Shown: piece by piece, positions 10,679 to 20,039 of the stretch
Layout: every line of letters starts with the position of its first letter
Position numbering within the stretch: position 1 is the first letter of the stretch
Origin: Sepiola atlantica
Taxonomy: Eukaryota; Mollusca; Cephalopoda; Sepiida; Sepiolidae
Direction of reading: 5' to 3'
NCBI GenBank assembly: GCA_963556195.1
Contig: OY744533.1
Coordinates: 48,600,249 to 48,664,248, forward strand
Length of the DNA stretch: 64,000 nt
Translations under genes and position numbers: made by a program
Notes under the pieces: generated by a model
Told to the model about the DNA's origin: nothing
The model's input: the letters and a program-made list of their open reading frames with translations, nothing else
Database searches by the model: none

Positions 10679-11470
10679 TACGCTGGTTTCTGGACTCATT
10701 TTGGGGTTTGCACTTATATCATCTGTTTCCTTAACACAAATAAGTCACAAACTATTAGGTAGTTTCTACGATTTATTTTTATATACTTTTTTACTAACAA
10801 AATCATGTAGAAAATACATAGCTAAAATGTACACCGTTTAGAAAAGCATGCTCTCGGAAAAGCATAAACAGTGTGATTTCTTATAAGGCGGAATAAAATT
10901 GATATATATATAAACATAGATACACTTTTTTAATTCACAGTTTCCTTTAATAAACATATACACATTACTCTGCAGCTTTCATCGCTTTTTTAATAAAAAT
11001 TACAATTCCTATGAGTTTCGTTGGTTTTATTGTCCCAAGTTCACTTCGTAATTACAAGCCTGGTTTGGGTGGATCAAAAGCATACATCGATGCTTTACTT
11101 ACATTTTGTTTCACTGTTCAAGCACTTAAAATTGTTTAAACATATTATAAACATTGTTACATTACAAAAAGTCGCAATTATCTTTAATAACCATTAAAAT
11201 TAAGCTGCAGCTTTCTTCGAGTTTTATTTAATAAAAATAAAAATGTTTTCCTCAAGGCTGCGTGGGTTGTAGCGTCCTAAATTATCGACGGAATATTGTA
11301 ACAAACTTTCGGTGACGCCTTCTGTTTATTTTGTTTTTTACTATTAAAAACTTTAACATTTTCTTTATATATGTTATAATCTGTGTTACATTAACGTCGG
11401 AGTTTTCTTTAATAAAAATGGTAAAACGGCATAACAGGGCAGACCTCCCAAGCGAATAAATGTATCGATG

Positions 11471-12154
11471 TCCAAATGTAAGATAAAGAGAGTGGCAAAA
11501 ATAAATCGTGGGCGAGTCCATTGTGGGTGGGACGTCGAGAAAGAAAGAAAGAAAGAAAGAAAGAAAGCGACTTGATAACTGTTAAATAGAAGATGGTTCC
11601 ACAGTACAAGGGAGACTTAAAAGGCAGCGGTTTCAGAAACGCAAAGAGATGGAGCGTTTGGTGATCGGAGTATCGAAGTACCGGTAAAATGTGAGTTTAC
11701 CGATGTTTATGGCATCGATAAAGCTTTATTGGCTGTGATTCCCAAGCCCGTCTTGCTGTTAGGCTTTCGTGTCCGCTGACTAAAAATGCGACTGATAAGC
11801 AAGTTGGTACCGTGAAGGAATCCCCTGACTTGTATTTCATCAAACAGACAATTGGAATGGTTGTGGAACAATTGCTTTAGTTCACGCTCGGATAGACAAT
11901 GAAGAGCAAATTGCTTTCCAATCGGATGTATATATGAACGAGTTTCTAGCGGAAACCAAGTATGTGACCTCAGCAAGAAAAGACTTTCATGAGACAAAAG
12001 TATTCAAAAGATTTTTTATATGTGTGTGCGTAGCCGGCGTAAACCATCCGGTGATGGGAAATAAAGAAAACCAAAGTTTTTCCATATACGTTCTGTTCTT
12101 TGTCATTCTTGTTGGATCTTAACAGGCACCCCGCAAGAACGGGTAATGCAACAC
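11471..12154 (-). repeat. dispersed repeat family A, copy 2 (inverted)
   Basis: This is the reverse complement of the repeat at 3,241-3,803, with the same order of TGTTGCATTACCCG, TATA-like, AATAAAGCTTT and (TTTC)n-CGACGTCCCACC. It carries about 100 bp absent from copy 1 (about 11,960-12,065), so one copy has an insertion or the other a deletion. The two copies are 7.7 kb apart. Confidence 0.75.
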
Positions 12155-12189
12155 AAACAGACAATAATCGGAATATTGATTTTATTTAT

Positions 12190-13075
12190 TAAGTGTGTTG
12201 AGTTTTTTATAAATTTAATGAAAAACAGAAATAAAACATTGTGCATTTTTTCTTCTTCTTCGAATTCAAGATGAAGTATCGAATATCACTAACCGAAAGC
12301 AAAAGAAAATTCAAACTTATCCATCCGTTCATTTTGATGGATTTTTCACCATATATCGTTATACCATAATAGAAATTGAATATCAATAATTTTTGTATCG
12401 ATCAATTTTTTCTGGTATAGTTTTTCGCTTACTCAGCAAGTAATTACCGTATTATTTATTCATCGTTTCTTAAATAAAAAAAACTTGATCGGACAATCAT
12501 ATAGGTTGACGTCCCACAACCTCATGCATAAATAGTGTATTGGTAGTGAAAATGGTTTTCTGGTGTTGATTTTGTAAAATATTATTAAATGAGGAACATT
12601 TTCGAGTTAAAATAGAGAAAAATAAGACGTTTTAATACAGATTTCGTCAAATAAAGACAATGGCGTCCATGTTGTAGCTGTTCAGACTTGTGGAATATTA
12701 ACACATTTCAAACGTGTTTTTCTTCCGATTACATGGATCATAATAATAAACTTTTATACTCGAAATGGTTCCTTATTAAATATTATTTCCAAGAATAACA
12801 ACATAAAACAATTTTCATCGCCTATACACTATTTTTCCGCATTTTGTTGTTGGACGCCTACCTATACATTTGCCCTTCATCGTGAATAATCCATCAAAAT
12901 TAATGGATTGATAAGTTTGATTTTTTCTTCTTTTTTTGCTTTAGGTTGGGTGATATTCGTTACTTCATCTAGAATTAGAAAAGAACAAAAGAATTCATAG
13001 AAAAACAATACGCAATATTTTATTTCTATTTTTTCATTATATTTATAAACAAAAACGACAACAAACTTCATCTTG
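12190..13075. mobile_element. foldback element with arms of about 180 bp
   Basis: The left arm (about 12,190-12,350) contains ATGAAAAACAGAAATAAAAC, GATGAAGTATCGAATATCAC and TTCATTTTGATGGA. The right arm (about 12,885-13,070) carries the reverse complement of all three in order, with some divergence. The 530-bp middle has no open frame. This is the structure of a non-autonomous foldback or long-TIR MITE. The superfamily is unknown. Confidence 0.7.
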
Positions 13076-13239
13076 TTAATTATAAATTTAAAAATTAGTT
13101 ATCCCGCTTTAACCACAAAAGTTAAAAATTCATCAATCAAGGTGAATCAACTATGGTAATTATCGGAAATTTAACAGGCCACGGAGTTAGAAATAACACC
13201 AAACAAATAGATCTATATAATAATACGCTAAGTCATTTC

Positions 13240-13710
13240 ATGTTCGTGCGTTACCTTTCATATATTTAAAAAAAATGAGATCGTTCGATCAGTAGAGATG
13301 TCGATTGGTGACCAATCTGATGTCGATAAGGTAAAAATTCTAAATTTACCCATTTTAAAATGAATTGTTCCAAATTATGTCGTTCAATTTTAAATACATG
13401 CATTTCAAAAAGTGACATTCGTTTTATTGACGTGACGAATATTTAGATGACAATTATTTTACGGTAAGACAGACAATAATTGTTCTTATAGAAAAAATTA
13501 AATTTCTACAATTTCAAATAAAGAAAAGACATATTTCTTTTTATTTATTTAAAAAATATTTAAGTGAAAATGACAATTATTTCTACGGAAGAAGAAATAG
13601 TTATTTTTCTTAACCAGGACATTTATTATTTTTAAAGGAATATTATTATTAACAGTAAATTATATAGATTTATGTTGAAAGCATCGTGGAATTTTTACGG
13701 GGTCCCTCTC
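13240..13710 (+). repeat. dispersed repeat family C, copy 1
   Basis: It is homologous in the same orientation to 24,150-24,705. Shared landmarks are GATGTCGATTGGTGACCAATC, CATTTCAAAAAGTGA, TGACAATTATTT and GAAAGCATCGTGGAA, in that order. No open frame is conserved between copies. Copy 1 lacks the (TAG)n tract found in copy 2. Confidence 0.8.
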
Positions 13711-13756
13711 GTAGATTAATAATATCAATAAGCATGAATCGCAATATAATAAATAA

Positions 13757-13760
<4 letters not shown>

Positions 13761-13827
<67 letters not shown>
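13761..13827. repeat. (AT)33 microsatellite
   Basis: Uninterrupted AT run just after family C copy 1. Confidence 0.97.
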
Positions 13828-13829
<2 letters not shown>

Positions 13830-14193
13830 TTTACAAAAGACACAGAATAATACGAGCTAAAATCAACTGTGGTACGAGAACCATATGTAAGAATAAACAG
13901 AGAAAAGAAAAACAATATCGAGTTTTATTTTAAGTTCATGTGTTAAAGATTCTGAAGATCGCAAAGGGCGAGAACTTTCGCAATTTGGCTTAATGAGAAC
14001 TTTTCATATTTCTCTCAAAGTGCTAGACTTGAAGGGAGATTTGATAATTATTTTTGTATGAATAACTATTTAATATCCACAGACATATATGTTTAATGCT
14101 CGCTAACAATCATCAGTGTGGCTATATATAACTGTACCGCCGGTCAAACAATTCGAACCTTGGACACGAGTAACTCTAATCCAACAACAGAGT

Positions 14194-14194
<1 letters not shown>

Positions 14195-14239
<45 letters not shown>
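14195..14239. repeat. (GA)22 microsatellite
   Basis: Uninterrupted GA run, preceded by a sequence with a tRNA B-box-like ATTCGAACC. Confidence 0.95.
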
Positions 14240-14243
<4 letters not shown>

Positions 14244-14429
14244 TTAAATACTATAAAGTACTGTGTCCGCTCTATCTGGAAAAAGAGCAAGCTTATTTTT
14301 TTCTTAATTCCAGAATAACTAGATGGACGAAACCCGGGTATGCCTAACGGATACAGTAATGTAAAATTCACTTCAAAATCCCGTATAGTACCCAAGTCTG
14401 CTATAACGATTCCCAAGTTCGACCAGTCG

Positions 14430-14476
14430 CACCTGAAGAGGGTCGGGGATTACATCGGCCGAAACGTTGTGAAAAT
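14430..14476 (+). other. CTGAAGA...GGCCGAAACGTT retroelement-type motif
   Basis: CTGAAGAGGGTCGGGG is followed within 10 nt by GGCCGAAACGTTGTG. GGTC can pair with GGCC. The order equals that of the minus-strand motif at 2,381-2,416, with a similar CTGANGA...GAAAC hammerhead-like frame. It is likely the end of a retroelement copy whose body I do not recognise. Confidence 0.35.
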
Positions 14477-14519
14477 AACATTGAAGATGAGAACAGTTAC
14501 TATTTTGCACATATTTTTC

Positions 14520-15455
14520 TAGGCTGGTATAATTAACCCAAAAAGTAAAATTTCGATTTTATTTTGGTGGAAAAAACTTTTCTTGTAATACAAGCTTCTA
14601 ACTTCCGCTTTTCTGCACAGCGCAAGGCGTGAGGCTCCTCTCCACTTAATGACTCTGTGTAATGCATGCAAAGGTCGTGAGCCAATTACAACTCTGATCC
14701 ACAGTGGAACGTGTTAAGTATAATGAAATTAAACGTGCTCGATCAGGCTTGGTTCAGTGTACAGTGCGTCAAAGTGACATTAATTCAGATCAACCATCCT
14801 CAAAATCCTATAAATCTTTAGTTCAATTACACCTTTCAGGCATGTCGATTATTCGGTGTCAAAAATTCAAGCTATCTCTGTTTAAATAAAGTTCAAGATG
14901 TGCATAAGTTTATATATTTGTATGTACATGATTGATTCCGAAAATAATCAACCGATCATTATGAATTTTGGAATACAGCTTCTAACCGTAAGCGGGTGTA
15001 ATATAGACTATATTTAGTTTAATTTTCATGTAAAAGCGGTTAAAAATGGGGCGGGATCTCTTCATGAAAATTCATTAAAAAAATATATATTAGACATCAA
15101 TTAGTAAGTAATCTCGAAATTTCAGTATCTTTGGAGAATTTTAGAGTTTTTAGGAGACATAATATTGGCAAAAGCTCACATTTGAAAATTCAAATATTTC
15201 AGATTTGCATTTAATTTGATCCATAGTCATTAGACATCAATTAAGTAAGATTCCTTGAACTTCAATTTCTTCTTAAGACCCTAGTAACATTAAATTTTAA
15301 ACGTGTTCTAGAATCAAAATCATGTAATGGATTTTGATCAAAATTTGAATAAGGATTCTAGACATAAGATTCTTATCAAACATCCCTCGTCCTGTGACTG
15401 ATTACAAGACTACTTACAGAATTGCTTAACTTGTAGTCTATGTTCTTGTCTCACT
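14520..15455. other. AT-rich stretch, nothing recognised
   Basis: TAGACATCAATTA occurs twice (about 15,093 and 15,230), hinting at an old internal duplication. No gene is supported. Confidence 0.4.
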
Positions 15456-15460
15456 AAGAG

Positions 15461-15645
15461 GGCAAAGTTAGACACAAGGTCGGTTTTAAATCCAGTAAAA
15501 TTCAGCTCCAAAAAAATGAAGTACTCTGGATTAGAACAAAAATGAAAATTGCCTTAGTCTAAAAGGATTTCTCTTTCACTGACCGAGAACAGAAAAGATA
15601 AAGTGTAGTATCATAACGAATACTCTACTTTGAATAATTTATTTG
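15461..15645 (+). repeat. dispersed repeat family U, copy 1
   Basis: It matches 36,340-36,525 in the same orientation: CACAAGGTCGGTTTT, TTGCCTTAGTCTAAAAGGAT and AAGTGTAGTATC. The last piece recalls U2 snRNA (GTGTAGTATCTGTTC), and copy 2 also holds the antisense version GAACAGATACTACA. No reading frame is conserved. Confidence 0.7.
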
Positions 15646-15834
15646 CAAAATATATAAAAATATAATTTAATTTTTTTTAAATAGGCACAAGGCCATCACA
15701 GGTGTGATGTCGTTGGTCATTCTCTGTCCATCCTATTTTGTCTATCCTACTATTTACTAGAATCATCCCAGTCACCACAATATCTCATTTTACTTCGAAT
15801 ATTCTCAATGTGTTGACAATTTAATTATGTATAT

Positions 15835-15930
15835 ATTGTCTCCTCCTATACTGATGATTGCAGAGTAGCATAAAACACATGCATATATGTGTCAATTTGA
15901 TAATAATATTTATTTATAAATAATTGTTCA
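15835..15930 (+). repeat. SINE-like 3' fragment 1
   Basis: CTCCTATACTGATGATTGCA, then ACATGCATATATGTG and AATAATATTTATTTA. Two further copies of the same tail lie at 16,090-16,280 and 16,930-17,085. Confidence 0.55.
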
Positions 15931-16089
15931 AAGCTTTCGCTAGATGGAGCACTTTAAGTAGGTTAATAACAAGCAGTTATTTATAGTGTGAATGCAATGA
16001 TCTATTAATCTATGCCCCATCTATTGCGTTCTGTTGACAGCTTGCTAATATGCCCGCGTAATTTGGCATTTAAACATTAATTTACTCTC

Positions 16090-16274
16090 CAATTTCCACG
16101 GCCATGCGGGTTGACCACATCGATTAGCGCTCCAACTACCGAGTCAAGGGTGACATTGGTATTGGGTTTCGAATCGTGTGACCGGCAGTGATTGTCTCTT
16201 CCCATACTGATGATTGCAGATTTGGCATAGAATACATGTGTATATGGGTATATTTGAAAATAATATTTATTTAA

Positions 16275-16280
<6 letters not shown>
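16090..16280 (+). repeat. tRNA-related SINE fragment 2
   Basis: CCGAGTCAAGGGTGACATT precedes GGGTTTCGAATCGTG, which resembles a tRNA B box (GGTTCGANTCC). ACCGGCAGTGATTGTCTC and the shared CATACTGATGATTGCA tail follow. I see no convincing A box, so this is a 5'-truncated or degenerate copy. It ends at an AT array, usual for retroposons. Confidence 0.6.

Positions 16281-16349
<69 letters not shown>
16280..16349. repeat. (AT)35 microsatellite
   Basis: Uninterrupted AT run at the 3' end of SINE fragment 2. Confidence 0.97.
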
Positions 16350-16350
<1 letters not shown>

Positions 16351-16929
16351 TCTTTAGTCATATTCAAATGACCAAAGAAAAAATTAATCCATTAACATAA
16401 TTTTTTTTTCTTCATTTTCCGACTTCGACGAATATCTGCATTTTTTCCTTCGTCTTACAAACAAAATTCTTTCTATTTTTTATTTCAATCTTTTAATTTT
16501 TTCATATTTTTTCATGACATGCCTTTATCAACAAGACTCCTTGAACTATGAGTGAAGTATAAAATCGGAAACAATGAAAGGTTTGTCCCTTTTCACTTGC
16601 TTGCAAACAAAATTGGATATGATGCGTGTCATATTATTCTTCACGTACATATTCTTCCGGACTTTTATGTGATTAAAATAAAATACAATAGGAAGTATTT
16701 ACTGGATTTATAGTAAATTGATATACTTGTGAATAATTATTAAAGTAGTTCCTTGTCTGGTAAGTGTCAATTCCCTATCAGTTCATTCTGATCCCTTCTA
16801 TAGTATGTGATTTATTTATCCCTTGATTTATCCTGAATCACAACTGCATTTGTTTCTGGTGGAGTTTATTTTTTCAAATTGGATATGAATGGAGAGGTGT
16901 GTACATGTGCATGCATATGTATATATAGG

Positions 16930-17085
16930 GGTTGAATACCAGGCTGCCGAGTCAAAGGTGATATTGCAACTTAGTTCGAATCCTTCGACCGGCAGTAATT
17001 ATCATCTCCTACACTGAAGATTGCGTAAGAATGAAACACATGTGTCGGTAGGTAAAGATAATAAATATTTATATAAAAAAATATT
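16930..17085 (+). repeat. tRNA-related SINE fragment 3
   Basis: CCGAGTCAAAGGTGATATTG, then TTAGTTCGAATCCTTCGACC (a good B-box match), then GGCAGTAATTATCATCTCC and ACACTGAAGATTGC. It has the same order as fragment 2, ending in ATAATAAATATTTATATA. Confidence 0.65.
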
Positions 17086-17399
17086 ATGTGGGAGTGTGCA
17101 TGTGTATGATGCACATGTGCATGCACGTGTGTATATGCATGTGTCCGTTTAGTGCGTATTATTGTACTTGGCGAGGAGTGTACACTTTCGACTTGTTGCA
17201 CTATATTGATTGCTATGTGTTGTTATGTTACTGCTGTCTTTTTTATTTTTTGTATTCTTGTATGTTTTTCTTTGCCTTTTCTTTTATTATTATTATGAAG
17301 AATAATTAAATAGGGGATTTGGGCGGAAGAGTACCTTATAGTTAAGTCCCTGCATTTGTATATTTTGGCATTGAAAACGTATTAAATAAAGACGCTTTA

Positions 17400-17499
17400 T
17401 TATTATTGGTAGTAGTAGCGGTGGTAGTAGGTATAGTAGTAGTTATGTTGCCACTCGGACGGTTATTATTATTATTATTATTATTTTAGTAGTAGTAGC

Positions 17500-17532
<33 letters not shown>
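17400..17532. repeat. (TAG)n and (TTA)n trinucleotide tracts
   Basis: Imperfect TAG/GTA triplets from about 17,407, a (TTA)n run from 17,463 and a (TAG)n run to 17,532. Confidence 0.95.
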
Positions 17533-17539
17533 TACTGAA

Positions 17540-18690
17540 AAAAGGGTCAACGCATTGAAATCCAATCTTCCGCAGTACTTATTTATGACTTATTTCGTTT
17601 CAGAGAGAATGACTCTCTTTGGGATACCGTTGCCATCGAATCCAAGCCCAATCTTTCGAAGGGCACAGAGGTGAACACTGACATCAAAACATTTCATCAA
17701 CGCATGCATGAGTATCAGATGAAGAAGAAAACAATACTCCCAGCTTTCCCCACTTCATACAAATACATCTTCTCCGGTGTCATTTTATCGTTAAATAGAG
17801 CGTTGTGCTACTAAATGATTTATTCAATGAAGAAGCTATTCATTTCGGTAATGGCGGATATCTTGATCCTATTAATAATTGTCTTGACCTCTCCTCGTAG
17901 TACGGACGTATGAAACATCGTATCGAACTTTTGTAATGTTAGTCGAAGGTATTTCATAATAACTCGAATGACCAACATGCAAATAAATTGCGTTGCCAAC
18001 TAAATTCCTGCTTCTTTTTTTAATCTTTGAATGTATTGGGTTTTACAATTTTTAATTTTTTTTTTTTTTTGAGAATTTTATTTTGAATTCATTTGATAAT
18101 CTATTTTGTTCTGTTTTTTGTTTTTGTTTTTGGGGAGTCGAGTTAATTTAAGTTAATTCCTGTTTATTTTCAGATCATTAAAATGGAATCTAAAAGTAAG
18201 AAAAAATTACATTTTCGACACCCCATTCTTTTTGCGTTTATTTTATTTTTATTTTGTGTTTTTTTTTTTGCTATTTGATTTCTACCAACGAAGTATTAAA
18301 AATCTTGTTGAACTTTGAGAAGTGGTAAACAACAAAAGAGAATACATTTTTGATTAATTACTTTATTAAACCTTTTAAATTAAAAAAAATAATTTCGAAT
18401 TTACATAATTAATTTGTTTTAAACTTTCTAATAAATTAATATTACGAAATATACACTTATAACTGGTATTCTCAAATTTCCATATGTATTTATAATATTT
18501 TCCTTAATAGTAATATTAATAAAAATTATTATTACAATTAATTAAGTACGTTTTATTCAAAAACGATCGCGTGTTTATAGCATACTTAGAATGTGTTAAT
18601 TTGGAAAACTGCAGACTCATTCTTCCGGAAATTACGTCATTGTGAGAGGGGAGCTGGGGGCATTGTCATTGTGTGTTTTTATTTCGGTTT
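17540..18690. other. AT-rich stretch, no gene recognised
   Basis: The segment holds T homopolymers (about 18,058-18,070) and AT-rich sequence. Pieces at 17,600-17,800 have short codon-like runs but no recognisable protein. Confidence 0.4.
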
Positions 18691-18699
18691 ACGTCATTT

Positions 18700-19140
18700 A
18701 ATTTTAGAAATCAAACTTGACATTGTGTCAGAGCACATTCAATTGAAGTAGTTGTAAAACAAGCACAGGATATGCAACATTGCGGCGATTGGACAGAGGC
18801 TGGAGCTTGGTAGACAGTGCAGGACCCAGAGTAGAGACTTTTGGGGACACTGTCTAATAGGGAGAGATTGGTGGTTGGTGCACCAGCCCAGATGTGACAA
18901 CAATACTTCATGCATGAACGGGTGGTGGCTTTGTAGAGATATAGGATACTGGCAGTTGTGAAAAGTTTTCTAGCACTGCAGAGTGTGCCCACTTTCCTTG
19001 CAGCAGCCTTGGTAGTATCTTCAATGTATTTGTGCCAATTTATGTAACCTGTGAATATTAGGCCGAGGAGTTTGAACGTTGGACTCTCGGGTAGGATGCT
19101 ATTAGCCATGTCCATCGGTGGTTAGAATAATATAATTGTT
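18700..19140 (-). pseudogene. LINE reverse transcriptase C-terminal fragment
   Basis: The minus strand encodes about 134 residues from about 19,115 to 18,711. They include FKLLGLIFTGYINWHKYIE, KAAARKVGTLCSARK, and LYLYKATTRSCMKYCCHIWA followed by GAP. This is the conserved region after the RT thumb of CR1/Jockey-type LINEs, where LYKSTIRPCMEYCCHIWAGAP is typical. The end loses frame after the LDSVPK motif. Related tails occur at 37,480-38,060, 43,370-43,800 and 63,560-63,920. It is 5'-truncated, without RT catalytic motifs, and dead. Confidence 0.85.
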
Positions 19141-19290
19141 AAATAAAGGAACTTTGTCTTAGTAGCCTTAAATGTTACCATCTATTTATGTCCCCATTCA
19201 ATTACAGACTGGAGGTAATTTTCTAAGGATTTGGCCATTGTCTTGGATATGTGCGCGTTCGTTTTACCCACATGTCGAGAATATGAACAC

Positions 19291-19321
19291 TCCCGAGAAA
19301 CGCCAGGCATGCACACCTAGT
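19291..19321 (+). mobile_element. Helitron-like 3' terminus 3
   Basis: CTCCCGAGAAACGCCAGGCA followed by CACACCTAG-T. The stem is weaker than in the other three sites, but the layout and terminal CTAG-T are the same. Confidence 0.4.
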
Positions 19322-19479
19322 AGCATATAAAGAGGCCATATGTTATTTAGATTTGCACATACGTAAATAGACGACCCACAACAAATAATTCATGCGTGTT
19401 GAAAATTTTAAACGTTGGTCGTCATTTTCTTGTGTTTATCCCACGAAGTGGATCGTACGCACTGAATTTTTCCACTCCA

Positions 19480-19760
19480 CTACACAAGGTCAAATACTTG
19501 GTCAGATGAGGTTCGGTCGTCTTGACGTCTTATTGTAGGGTATCCAAACACCTTTATTTCGGCCATCCTATCGGCTTTTTCCTCGGGGGACTGCATCCCG
19601 AATCTTATTTTCGCGATGGTGTCATCGTTTGTGTTCATTACATGTCCGTAACAGCGCAGACGATTTCCCTCATTTTCTCTGAGATCGACGTAACTTCGAA
19701 CATGGTTGAGTGTGGTCGAACCGGAAGTCAAACGAAACATCTTTGTCTCCATGACTAAGA
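19480..19760 (-). pseudogene. LINE C-terminal fragment, RTE/Jockey-like tail
   Basis: The minus frame of 90 residues includes LTSGSTTLNHVRSYVDLREN, GNRLRCYGHVMN and IAKIRFGMQSPEEKADRMAE. RLRWYGHVMR followed by a basic segment is the usual C-terminal signature of RTE-like LINE proteins in animals. No RT or endonuclease part is attached. I recognise the motif order, not the exact family. Confidence 0.65.
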
Positions 19761-19869
19761 GTGTTCTTTCTGCTTTCTTCGCCGACGGTCAGCACCCGGG
19801 GCCGTACAAAGCAGCAGTAAAAGTTAGAAACACCGATATTTTATACTAATTGACAGTTTTTGTGTTTCC

Positions 19870-19878
19870 GATATATAT

Positions 19879-19960
<82 letters not shown>
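19870..19960. repeat. (AT)n microsatellite
   Basis: AT run with one phase slip at about 19,889. Confidence 0.97.
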
Positions 19961-19963
<3 letters not shown>

Positions 19964-20039
19964 TTTAAGTATGACACGGACCAAAAAACCATTAGAATTC
20001 TCAGAGTTTTAAAGGAGCCATATTCTAGGTTAATCTAAA

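Noticed and set aside
14118..14318. Frame with poly-(RE) segment
   Set aside because: Encoded by the (GA)n microsatellite.
16970..17309. Frames of 73-76 codons rich in Cys/Met/His
   Set aside because: Derived from TGTG/CATG-rich low-complexity sequence near a SINE fragment.
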